From contig PBSR01000125.1 in NCBI GenBank assembly GCA_002726335.1, positions 1 to 34,998 on the forward strand: DNA of 34,998 bases. Direction: 5' to 3'. The notes beneath the pieces were generated by a model. It saw only the letters and a program-made list of their open reading frames with translations. It did no database searches and was not told where the DNA came from. The DNA is from Gemmatimonadaceae bacterium (GTDB lineage Bacteria > Latescibacterota > UBA2968 > UBA8231). This document shows positions 23,769 to 31,647 of this stretch, piece by piece. Positions within the stretch are counted from its first letter, which is position 1. Every line of letters starts with the position of its first letter. A program made the position numbers and the translations under genes.

Positions 23769-25271
23769 CTAGGCGCCCTTCTGCACACCCGTCGTATCGG
23801 CCCAGCCCATGGCCTGGTAGTAGGCCCTGTGAAAGGGGTTTCTGATCCATTCCAGCGGCACTGGTCGTCCCTCACGGCGATATCGGTCGATCCTCTCCTG
23901 CACCTCGATCGCGGCGGCGTACCGCTGGCGCAGGACCGCGCTCTCCTTCAACGTCAGCGCGATCTCGGCATCGATCCGCCGCGCCGCCTCGGCGGCGGCC
24001 TCTTCCGGCGTGGCCAGCTGGGCCATCACCTCATCGAGGGCCTTCTTCTTGTAACGGTCCACCGTGGCCCCGGGCACGTAAGGGCTGATGGCGGTGGCGA
24101 TGGCGATCGTCTCGGCACCCTCCGCAGGGAGCTCGTGGGCACCCCACTCATTGGGAAAGTCCGCCGGACGGGTGTATTCCTCGATCTGCGTGAACGCCGG
24201 ACTCGGCGGCAGGGCATCGGCGGAGTTGACGATGCCCATGTTGTACTTCTCGCTGGCCAGGTAGGCCAGAAACAGCGTCGACTCCTCGGGGTATTTCGTC
24301 GCCGCGTAGACACCGGCAACACGAGTACCGATGACGGCGTTGGGAAACTCGGCGTAGGGATAGTGGCTGACAGAAACCCTGGGAGGCTGCTTGAATTCCC
24401 GCAGACGGATCAGGATCCAGCGACCGATGTTGTACAGACCATAGTGGCCCTGCTGAAACAGCGTCAGCCCGGCGCCGCTGTATCCTGACTCCGTAGAGAA
24501 GGCCGATTCTTCGGCCTTGCTGGCAGCGATGTGGTCCTCGAAGGTCCACTTGTAGATCCGTGCCAGCGATCGGGCGTAGCCGTCATGGTTCAGCCCCGAG
24601 GCCGTCATCGTCTCGTTGAACTCGGAGGCACCGAGGCTGCGGTGCATGGTGCGCACCAGGTAGGCGTGCTCGAAGCGATTGACGAAGAACACCGACTGGC
24701 GCTCGCCGGGCGGGTTCGCCCGCTGGATGAACTCTTTGCCGTAGCGCTCGAAGGTATCCCAGTCCCACGTCGGCGGCGGCGGCTCCATGCCGATCTTTTC
24801 GAAGGTGTCCAGGTTGATCCACAGGGCCATGACATTGACGTTGCAGGGGAATCCGTACTGGCGGCCGTCGACCCGCAGCAGCGGCTCGAGGGCCGGGTAC
24901 GTCTGATCCATACCGAAGCCCTGCTTCTCTGCCGCCTCGCTCACGTCCTTGAGCAGGCCGATGGCCTGATACCAGGGCACGCTGCACTGGATGATGTCGG
25001 CCGACACGCCGGACACGCCCTGGATGATTCCTTTGCGGTCGGCAGCCACCGTCTCCAGGCGCAACTCGACTCGGGGCCGTCCGTCAGGGGTTGTGTGCCC
25101 GTTCTCCACGAGCCACTCGTGGAAGTCGGCGACCTGCTGAATCCGCGCGGGATTTGGGTCGGTCGCCCAATAGATGACGGGCACATCGCTGCCCATGTCC
25201 GGCTCGGTGAGCAGGGTGGCCGCCCCGGCGCCGGCGAGGACGAGGAACGTGAAGATCGTCAGCTTCCGCAT
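23769..25271 (-). CDS. Sugar ABC transporter solute-binding protein, first of a tandem pair
   Basis: The 500-aa family-1 solute-binding protein has an N-terminal hydrophobic leader (MRKLTIFTFLVLAGAGAATLL). The mature protein starts with SDVPVIYWATDPNPARI, the usual first strand of sugar-binding proteins, and has the aromatic pattern of CUT1 binding proteins (PWYQAIG, YGFPCNVNVMALWINLDTF, WDWDTFERYGKEF). It is somewhat longer than typical members (about 420-450 aa). It lies 7 bp after the mutarotase-fold gene and ends 3 bp before the CTG start of its duplicate. Two binding proteins sharing one permease pair could widen the substrate range; the ligand cannot be told from sequence. Confidence 0.92.
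   Translation of the reverse strand: MRKLTIFTFLVLAGAGAATLLTEPDMGSDVPVIYWATDPNPARIQQVADFHEWLVENGHTTPDGRPRVELRLETVAADRKGIIQGVSGVSADIIQCSVPWYQAIGLLKDVSEAAEKQGFGMDQTYPALEPLLRVDGRQYGFPCNVNVMALWINLDTFEKIGMEPPPPTWDWDTFERYGKEFIQRANPPGERQSVFFVNRFEHAYLVRTMHRSLGASEFNETMTASGLNHDGYARSLARIYKWTFEDHIAASKAEESAFSTESGYSGAGLTLFQQGHYGLYNIGRWILIRLREFKQPPRVSVSHYPYAEFPNAVIGTRVAGVYAATKYPEESTLFLAYLASEKYNMGIVNSADALPPSPAFTQIEEYTRPADFPNEWGAHELPAEGAETIAIATAISPYVPGATVDRYKKKALDEVMAQLATPEEAAAEAARRIDAEIALTLKESAVLRQRYAAAIEVQERIDRYRREGRPVPLEWIRNPFHRAYYQAMGWADTTGVQKGA
23776..23781 (-). promoter_or_regulatory. Ribosome-binding site supporting the CTG start at 23765
   Basis: GAAGGG on the minus strand, inside the last codons of the upstream binding-protein gene, lies 10 nt before CTG 23765. 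It supports initiation at the non-standard codon instead of GTG 23735. Confidence 0.45.
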
Positions 25272-25278
25272 CTCTCAG

Positions 25279-26259
25279 TCAGCGCGCCTGCTGGTCGACG
25301 ATGGCTGCCACCGCTTCGAGATCGACGGACTGACTCTCGGCAGGATAGTCATATGGCAACAGCCACCAGTCTTCGGTGAAGGAGGAGGATTCGCCGGGCG
25401 CCAACAGCTCACGCGGACCGATCGGTTCCAGTTCGGTCATCTCCTCCTTGTTGTACCAGATCGAGATCGTCAGGCCCGCCATCTCGTTGTACACCCGTTC
25501 GGGGTACACAGGATACCGCTTGACCCACATCAGGTCGTTCTTCGACACGTACGAGAACCAGCCAGCCCTGGAGTCCATGCCGAGCTTGGCACGTTCGGGC
25601 GGACCGGTGATCTCGAGGAACCCATCTCGAACCCGGATGCTGGCATCCACCGGACGGTAGTTGATCACCGGCCCGGGACCATACATCACGTAGTGGTTGG
25701 GAAACCGGCTCTGGCCTGCCAGCGGAATGACGACGATGCCGCCGCCCAGGCCGAAGGTGCGACTCCAGTGACACCATTCCGTCGTCCCGTCGGAGATGTT
25801 CCGTATCGTCTGAGTCACACTGAGATGCGATGAGTTCTCGTCGAGAACGAAGTCGCGCATCAGCTGCACGCCGGTAGCCGCATGCTCCACGCTGGTCAAT
25901 CGTGCCGAGCGGGGGCCGGTGATCTCTGCCTGCCACTCTCCCAACCACAATTCGGGTCGGCGGGGAATGATCGCCTCGGGGCCGATGTCCAGCCGACCGC
26001 CCGTGGGATCGACAGTGGGTTCACCCGGCACGTAGACCCAGCCCTCCTGGGCCGGATCCAGGTGGATGGCGTTCTCGCCATCCCGTGAGTATTCCAGAAT
26101 GCGCCCGCCGTGGGTGGTCAGGACGACCCGGATGTCGTCATTCTGCAGCGCCACGCAACCTGAATAGCCGAAATAGTCGATCTTCTCCGCCTCCGCGGTT
26201 GCCTGACTCTGATCAGCCAGCAGGGCCAACCCGATCAGCAAGGTACCAATGGACCTCAT
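25279..26259 (-). CDS. Secreted mutarotase-fold protein (DUF4380-like), first gene of the sugar ABC operon
   Basis: The 326-aa protein has a signal peptide (MRSIGTLLIGLALLADQSQA). The mature part has the layout of galactose-mutarotase-like sandwiches: VVLTTHGGRILEYSRDGENA, then LWLGEWQAEITGP, LSVTQTIRNISD, WCHWSRTFGLGGGIVV. The pattern TTHGGRIL plus a WCHWSRT core is like DUF4380 proteins, which are thought to bind or act on sugars; I cannot identify catalytic residues with confidence. The ATG at 26259 has a GAGGGAG site. It is followed at 7 bp by the first binding-protein gene and diverges from the family-5 binding protein gene across 93 bp. A role in presenting or epimerising the imported sugar is inferred. 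Confidence 0.78.
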   Translation of the reverse strand: MRSIGTLLIGLALLADQSQATAEAEKIDYFGYSGCVALQNDDIRVVLTTHGGRILEYSRDGENAIHLDPAQEGWVYVPGEPTVDPTGGRLDIGPEAIIPRRPELWLGEWQAEITGPRSARLTSVEHAATGVQLMRDFVLDENSSHLSVTQTIRNISDGTTEWCHWSRTFGLGGGIVVIPLAGQSRFPNHYVMYGPGPVINYRPVDASIRVRDGFLEITGPPERAKLGMDSRAGWFSYVSKNDLMWVKRYPVYPERVYNEMAGLTISIWYNKEEMTELEPIGPRELLAPGESSSFTEDWWLLPYDYPAESQSVDLEAVAAIVDQQAR

Positions 26260-26294
26260 GGCAGTCTCCCTCTTTCTTCGACTCGCGTCCCGGA

Positions 26295-26302
26295 AGTATA
26301 GT
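26295..26302. promoter_or_regulatory. Possible shared -10 region between two divergent operons
   Basis: The sequence AGTATAGT reads TATAGT on the plus strand (26297-26302) and TATACT on the minus strand (26295-26300), each 5 of 6 matches to a -10 box. It lies mid-way in the 93-bp divergent gap. Good -35 boxes are lacking on both sides, so the call is weak; activator dependence would be one explanation. Confidence 0.3.
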
Positions 26303-26352
26303 CTGCGTGCAGGCAACCGTCATTGGACCCAAACCGGTGAGGAGATCTCTGG

Positions 26353-28083
26353 ATGAAGTACCGAGCGCTGCTGCTGCTGCTGTGTCTGACGCTGGGTTCC
26401 TGCGGCGGCGGCTCCGATAGTGGCTCCCCGACGTCTCTCAAGCAGGTACCGCGCAATCGTACGCTCATCTTCGGCATACTGCTGTTGACGGACTATGACT
26501 CTTTCAACCCCTTCATTCTCGGTACGTCCTCTCCGGGCTTCGACTATCAGTACGAACCACTCTACTTCTACAACGCCTACGTCGAACAGGACAACATCAT
26601 CCCGTGGATCGCCACAGGGCATGAGTTCAACGACGACTTCACACAGGTAACCATCCACATCCGCGACGGCGTCACCTGGAGCGATGGTCATCCGTGGACG
26701 GCCCACGACCTGAAATACACCGTGGACATGCTCAGAAACCATGCGCCGGAACTGGCCTTCTCTACAGACATGGCCACCTGGGTCGAGAAGGTCGACGTAC
26801 CCGACGATCTCACCGCCGTCATCAGCCTGACCGCACCCAACCCGCGGTTCGTCTTCTCCTATTTCACCTACAACTTCGGCAACGGCCTGCACATCGTGCC
26901 GAAGCACATCTGGGAACACCAGGACCCGACGACCTTCAGGAATCTGGACCTGGCCTCGGGACTGCCCGTGGTCAGCGGCCCGTACCGCCTGGCCCTGTCC
27001 CAGCCGCTGCAGCGCATCTGGGATGTGAGACCCGACTGGTGGGCGGCGACGATCGGCTTCCAGGATCTGCCGAAGGTGGAGCGTATCATCTACCTGCCCC
27101 AGGGTGACGAGAACAAGTGGGTCCAGCTGTTTATCACCGACGAGATGGACATGTGTGTCGATTTGCGCCCGGCCAACATCAAGGCCCTGCTCGATGCCAA
27201 CCCCAGAGTCACCACGTGGTCCGGACGCGATCTGCCCTATGGTTACCGCGACTGGTGGCCGCCGGTGCTGGGCTTCAACAATCTGGAGCCGCCCTTTGAC
27301 GATCCACAGGTCCGCTGGGCAGTCAACTACGCCATCGACCGAGCCCAGCTGGTCGAGATCGGCTGGCAGGGCGCCGGCGAGTTCAGCCTGCTCCCCTTTC
27401 CCGACTTCCCTCCCCTGGCCAGGTATACGGCGCAGGTCCAGGACCTGGTCGAAAAACATGGCGTCAACGTGCACGATCCAGGCAAGACGACCGAGATCAT
27501 GCAGAGCAAGGGATGGGTCCTCGACGAGGAAGGCCTCTGGGTCAGAGACGGACAGCGGGTAAAGGTGCCCATCGTCGTCTATCCAGGCCTGTTCCAGGAT
27601 TTCACCCCCGTCCTCATCCGTCAGTTGCGTAACGCCGGTTTCGACGCCACCTTCCGCATGTACTCTGATGCCTACACGAACATCTCCCAGGGAACGGCGC
27701 GGGCTTTCATCATGGGAGTCGGTGGTTCGGTGCGTGATCCGTACTTCACTCTCAGGCTGTTCCACAGTCGTTTCGTCGAGCCAACAGGTACACCCACGCC
27801 GTATTACTATCGCTGGTCGAACGACGAGTTCGACGATCTCGTCGATCAGATGGGCCAGACCTCACCAGATGATCCGGCGCTGATCCCGCTGTTCCGCCAG
27901 ACCATGGACATCTGGCTCACAGAATTGCCCGCCGTGCCATTGCTGCAGTGGTTTCACCGTATCCCCCACAACCAGACGTACTGGACGAACTGGCCTTCGG
28001 CGGAAAACCCCTACATGAACAGCGCCTTCTGGGTGCGCTCTGTCCTGATCGTGTTGCTGGGCCTGGAGCCAACACAGAAGTAA
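26353..28083 (+). CDS. Family-5 extracellular solute-binding lipoprotein (peptide/oligosaccharide type), without its permease
   Basis: The 576-aa lipoprotein (MKYRALLLLLCLTLGSC, lipidated Cys17) has the hallmarks of the SBP_bac_5 family: DYDSFNPF near the N-terminus, IPWIATGHEFNDDFTQVTIH, IRDGVTWSDGHPWTAHDLKY, and VRWAVNYAIDRAQLVEIGW. Members bind peptides, nickel or oligosaccharides and pass them to DppBC-type permeases, but no such permease or ATPase is in the window. The ATG has a GAGGAG site 8 nt upstream. It is followed 13 bp later by a discoidin/FlgD surface-protein gene, an unusual pairing that suggests an oligosaccharide rather than a peptide substrate; this is inference. Confidence 0.92.
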   Translation: MKYRALLLLLCLTLGSCGGGSDSGSPTSLKQVPRNRTLIFGILLLTDYDSFNPFILGTSSPGFDYQYEPLYFYNAYVEQDNIIPWIATGHEFNDDFTQVTIHIRDGVTWSDGHPWTAHDLKYTVDMLRNHAPELAFSTDMATWVEKVDVPDDLTAVISLTAPNPRFVFSYFTYNFGNGLHIVPKHIWEHQDPTTFRNLDLASGLPVVSGPYRLALSQPLQRIWDVRPDWWAATIGFQDLPKVERIIYLPQGDENKWVQLFITDEMDMCVDLRPANIKALLDANPRVTTWSGRDLPYGYRDWWPPVLGFNNLEPPFDDPQVRWAVNYAIDRAQLVEIGWQGAGEFSLLPFPDFPPLARYTAQVQDLVEKHGVNVHDPGKTTEIMQSKGWVLDEEGLWVRDGQRVKVPIVVYPGLFQDFTPVLIRQLRNAGFDATFRMYSDAYTNISQGTARAFIMGVGGSVRDPYFTLRLFHSRFVEPTGTPTPYYYRWSNDEFDDLVDQMGQTSPDDPALIPLFRQTMDIWLTELPAVPLLQWFHRIPHNQTYWTNWPSAENPYMNSAFWVRSVLIVLLGLEPTQK

Positions 28084-28096
28084 TCATCAGGGAGTC

Positions 28097-30391
28097 ATGA
28101 AGCTACCGGCAGCCATCGCATTGCTCCTGCTGAGCACCTGGGCCTGCCTGGCCGATGAGTATCGTTTCGACCGCAAGGCCGACTGGGATGGTTGGACCTT
28201 CCCCCGTGGTGCCGTGGTGCAGAACGAGGATGGTAGTATCGGCCTGGGCCGGATCAACCGGTCGATCGATGCCGTCACCGCGGCGCGCGACTTCCGCCAT
28301 GTGATCAAGAGCAGCAAGGACCCGGTACCCGGCGGCATCCGCGTGGTGGGGTCCGGGGCGGAATCGGCGGACAACATCATCGACGGACGGAAAGACACCT
28401 GGTGGCAGCCGCCCCAGGATCACGTGATCGAGGACTGGTTCATCGAGGTCGATCTGGGCCGTATGGTCCTGGCCACCAAGATCCGCCTGACCTTCCCCGA
28501 CACGCTGGACGCGCGACCTTTTCGCAGTTTCAGCCTCTACACCAACGATGGCCTGCGGGCCTCTGCGGCCCGCGACGTGTTTCAGTATTCCCGTGCCGGC
28601 CGTGCCAGCGAGCCAAACGAGGAACGCGTTGTCGAATATGATCTGCAGACGATCTGGCCCGGTGGGGCGACGGGTGAACACCTGGTCACCGGCGATACGC
28701 TGGACCACGCCATGGTGCAATACGTGCGTTTTGTCGCCGAGGGACAGAACCCCGGGGCGGCTCTGGCCGAAATCGAAGTGGTGGGTATCGGCGACAACGC
28801 GGCCCTTGGGAGCCTTGAACGCGGCGGTGGCGTGCGCGGTGGAACCGACCTGAACAATCTTTCAACCCTCATCGACGGCGACAAGAACACCTCCTGGTCT
28901 CTGTCCGGCCCCAACGACTGGGTACTGGAGGGTCATTGGTTCGAAATCGACCTGGGCGCCACCTACTGGATCGACCGGGCCTTCATGCACGTCAGCAGGT
29001 CGCGAAGCTTCTTCGGCAGCTTCGAAATCGCCACCTCGGACGGCACGCAGGCCGCTGGTGTGACGACGGACCGTGTGCGCGGCAACTTCGATTTCCAGCA
29101 ACTGACCCGCGTGGACAACATCGCCAGCCCCCTGCGTCGGGTGTTCGACTTTCGATTCCCGCTGCGCAAGACTCGCTACATCTTCTATCATCGTCTCAAC
29201 TTCACGCGAATCGCGGGAGCTCAGGGAGGCACACACAACCCGTTCTATACGCTCACCGAGTTCATGCTCTTCGGCGACGGCTACGTGGCCGGCGCACAGA
29301 TGGAGTCCAACTTCATAGATCTGGGTGGTACCAAGAGCATCCGCACATTGAGCTGGGACGCAGAGCTGCCACCCGAAACCTTCGTCGAGATCCGTTCGCA
29401 GACGGGGGACACGTTCCTGTTCGAAGAGAAGTACTACAACAAGAACGGTGTGGAGATCTCACAGGCGCAGTGGAACAAACTGCCGAAGTCGCAGAAACAG
29501 GACATTGTCGAAATCCAGCGGCGGGGTCCTGACTGGTCGGGCTGGAGTCAGGCGTACGATGTCCCCGGGGAAGTGTTCCTGTCACCCACACCAAGGCGTT
29601 TCGTGCAGTTGCAGGTACGGTTGGGTAACGACAACCCCGCCGTAGCGCCGCTGTTGCGCAGTATCTCTCTCCACTTCGACGATGCTCTGGTCAGCGGTGG
29701 CGTCACCAGTCGCATCCTGCCACGGCAGACAGGCTTTGACTCACTGCAGACGTTCAGCTTCGTGCTCAAGCCGGTCTTCCGATCTGGCGACCACGGGTTT
29801 GACCGCGTCCTTATTCGGACCCCCGCCCCTGCTGCTACCACGCAGGTGAAGGTGGCCGGCGACACTGTGGCGCCGCTGGCGGTGGCCATGGCGGGCGACA
29901 CGTTGCGGATCGACCTGGCGGAACGCGTGCAGAGCGACTCGGTGGAGGTCGTGTTCGACGCCCGGATCCAGGCCAACGCGACAGCCTTCGAGGCCTGGGT
30001 GAGCCTGTCTGGATCTGGTGTGATGCAGGGGGCGCGACCGGCTGAGCAGCACGCGGCCACGGTGTTCGTGCCCTCGGTGGCCCTCGCCGGCGCCCTGATC
30101 CGGTCTGTGGACGTGACCTCACAGGTGACCCCCAACGGGGACGGCGTCAACGATGTGGCCTCGATCCGCTTCGCCCTGGCCAAGGTTGAGTCAGCCGTGC
30201 CGGAGGTGACGATCCACGATCTGTCAGGTCGAACGATGCGGGTGGTGGCAGCTGGCGCGGATGGTTATGGGTGGGACGGTCGGGATGATGCGGGGCGCCT
30301 GTTACCGCCTGGAGTCTATCTCTGCCGGATCGCCGTGGCTGCTGATGTGGGTGAGCGATCCGTGCGGCGAATCATCAATCTGATGTACTAG
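28097..30391 (+). CDS. Secreted two-module discoidin-like surface protein with FlgD-type C-terminus (paralogue of 7946-10261)
   Basis: The 764-aa protein has a signal peptide (MKLPAAIALLLLSTWACLA) and the same domain order as the protein at 7946-10261. It has two discoidin-like modules (NIIDGRKDTWWQP, FIEVDLGRMVLATKIRLTF; STLIDGDKNTSWSLSGP, WFEIDLGATYWIDRAF), a shared middle (QTGDTFLFEEKYYNKNGV, QWNKLPKSQKQDIVEI), and a FlgD-type domain at about 674-764 (TPNGDGVNDVASIRF, IHDLSGRTMRVVAAGADG, YGWDGRDDAG) ending RIINLMY. Identity with the paralogue looks near 60% by eye. AGGGAG precedes the ATG at 28097, 13 bp after the binding-protein gene. Binding to a carbohydrate is likely from the fold; the ligand is not known. 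Its 3' end converges with the GH99-like gene 20 bp away. Confidence 0.88.
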   Translation: MKLPAAIALLLLSTWACLADEYRFDRKADWDGWTFPRGAVVQNEDGSIGLGRINRSIDAVTAARDFRHVIKSSKDPVPGGIRVVGSGAESADNIIDGRKDTWWQPPQDHVIEDWFIEVDLGRMVLATKIRLTFPDTLDARPFRSFSLYTNDGLRASAARDVFQYSRAGRASEPNEERVVEYDLQTIWPGGATGEHLVTGDTLDHAMVQYVRFVAEGQNPGAALAEIEVVGIGDNAALGSLERGGGVRGGTDLNNLSTLIDGDKNTSWSLSGPNDWVLEGHWFEIDLGATYWIDRAFMHVSRSRSFFGSFEIATSDGTQAAGVTTDRVRGNFDFQQLTRVDNIASPLRRVFDFRFPLRKTRYIFYHRLNFTRIAGAQGGTHNPFYTLTEFMLFGDGYVAGAQMESNFIDLGGTKSIRTLSWDAELPPETFVEIRSQTGDTFLFEEKYYNKNGVEISQAQWNKLPKSQKQDIVEIQRRGPDWSGWSQAYDVPGEVFLSPTPRRFVQLQVRLGNDNPAVAPLLRSISLHFDDALVSGGVTSRILPRQTGFDSLQTFSFVLKPVFRSGDHGFDRVLIRTPAPAATTQVKVAGDTVAPLAVAMAGDTLRIDLAERVQSDSVEVVFDARIQANATAFEAWVSLSGSGVMQGARPAEQHAATVFVPSVALAGALIRSVDVTSQVTPNGDGVNDVASIRFALAKVESAVPEVTIHDLSGRTMRVVAAGADGYGWDGRDDAGRLLPPGVYLCRIAVAADVGERSVRRIINLMY

Positions 30392-30411
30392 TTCCAGCAA
30401 GGCAGCCGCCC

Positions 30412-31647
30412 CTAGTCTGGCGGAATCGCGGCGTTCGCCAACAACTCCCTGGCTGCCTCACAGTCGGCCGAGAACAGAAGACGGGAGACACGATCCAGCA
30501 ACCGGGTGGCGACCGTGTCATCGGATGCCTGCCTCCGGAGTTCGTACAGCCGTACGGGCAGGCGCAGGTCATCGGCCCGAAAGGCGAACGCCTCGTGAGC
30601 CTCGATACTCTTCCGCTGGACCATTTCGAGATAGCGATATCCGTCTGTGCGCGTCGGCTCGATGGCGGTGCCCTCACCATGGTCGTTCCAGGTAGCGATC
30701 TGGATCATCGGCGAGGGACTCTCCCAGGCCCGGTCGAGGGTTTCCTGAAATGTCCTGCCCCCCCGAGCGTCGATGGTTCCATAGCTGTCATGCAGCCCGG
30801 CCTCCGCGTATATATCGTGGTACTTGGGGAACACGGGTGCGAGGACGGACTCTCCCTGCTGGCCCCGGGCGTACAGATCGGCCAGGTATTGCCGCCATAC
30901 GGAGGGCAAGATCTCGGTGCCGCCGTATACGGGAGGCCAGCCGAAAACTCCGTCTGCGCCAGCCACACGGGAAAGATGTGGTAACGCATATAACCAGGGT
31001 CGGGGTGTCAGGCCGGCCGTCATCGTCACCCATTCAGCCTCTGTGAAGTGCTGTGGACCGAACACGAGGAGTACCGGTCTGCCGTCGACTTGCAGATAGG
31101 CATCGTCGGCAAACCAGTTCTGCTGCAGCCACGCAAGCACTTCGGTCCCATGGGCCACGTCCTCCTCTGCCTGCAGAACGCCACCCTCCATCATGTGCCG
31201 CACTGCCTGGTCCTCATAGCAGACGGCGAATCGGAGTCCGGCTTTCCTGATGTACTCGATCAAGTGTCCGGCATTGCGGTGAATCGCGGCGTAATCTCTG
31301 TAATCCTCAATACCGTACCAGTCGATGATCACCCCATCGATGCCACTCAGTTTCATCAATAGCAGGTGACACTCGAGGGCGTGGGGATCGCTGGAGTCAT
31401 ATGGGCCGATCAGGGGGTAGTCGTGGGCTGCCACTGAGCGGGTCCCGTTGTCTGACAGCCGTTCGGGGTCAAAATGGCCCATCGTCCAGTGCCAGCCCCA
31501 GTATCCACTGACCGGTTCTGAAGCAAACCAGGGCATGTAGTGTACCAGCGTCGTCTTGGGCACATCCTGGGCCGGCAGCGGTGCCGCCAAACAGACCGAA
31601 GACACCCAGCACGACAGGTTGACGATGTGGCGACGGCTTGGAATCAT
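30412..31647 (-). CDS. Secreted GH71/GH99-like glycoside hydrolase
   Basis: The 411-aa enzyme has a leader (VNLSCWVSSVCLAAPLPAQ) and the signs of the family 71/99-like TIM barrel: VHYMPWFASEPVSGYWGWHW (about 35-54), GIDGVIIDWYGIEDYRDY (about 102-119), AVCYEDQAV, DGRPVLLVFGPQHF, and near the C-terminus IATWNDHGEGTAIEPT. GH99 enzymes are endo-alpha-mannosidases/mannanases and GH71 are alpha-1,3-glucanases; which activity applies here cannot be decided. The ATG at 31647 overlaps the GH4 stop by 4 bp (ATGA), so the two enzymes are made together. A frame extension of 66 codons upstream lies inside the GH4 gene and is not coding. Confidence 0.86.
   Translation of the reverse strand: MIPSRRHIVNLSCWVSSVCLAAPLPAQDVPKTTLVHYMPWFASEPVSGYWGWHWTMGHFDPERLSDNGTRSVAAHDYPLIGPYDSSDPHALECHLLLMKLSGIDGVIIDWYGIEDYRDYAAIHRNAGHLIEYIRKAGLRFAVCYEDQAVRHMMEGGVLQAEEDVAHGTEVLAWLQQNWFADDAYLQVDGRPVLLVFGPQHFTEAEWVTMTAGLTPRPWLYALPHLSRVAGADGVFGWPPVYGGTEILPSVWRQYLADLYARGQQGESVLAPVFPKYHDIYAEAGLHDSYGTIDARGGRTFQETLDRAWESPSPMIQIATWNDHGEGTAIEPTRTDGYRYLEMVQRKSIEAHEAFAFRADDLRLPVRLYELRRQASDDTVATRLLDRVSRLLFSADCEAARELLANAAIPPD

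Noticed and set aside
22323..24488. Long plus-strand open frame (721 codons) opposite both sugar-binding protein genes
   Set aside because: It shadows two real paralogues; its apparent internal repetition merely mirrors the duplication on the other strand.
26320..27765. Minus-strand open frame (481 codons) opposite the family-5 binding protein gene
   Set aside because: The plus-strand gene has a lipobox, family motifs and a ribosome-binding site; the antisense frame has none of these.
30388..30415. Short inverted repeat (ACTAG/CTAGT) between the convergent genes as a bidirectional terminator
   Set aside because: The stem is only 5 bp, the loop is long and no T-tract exists on either side.
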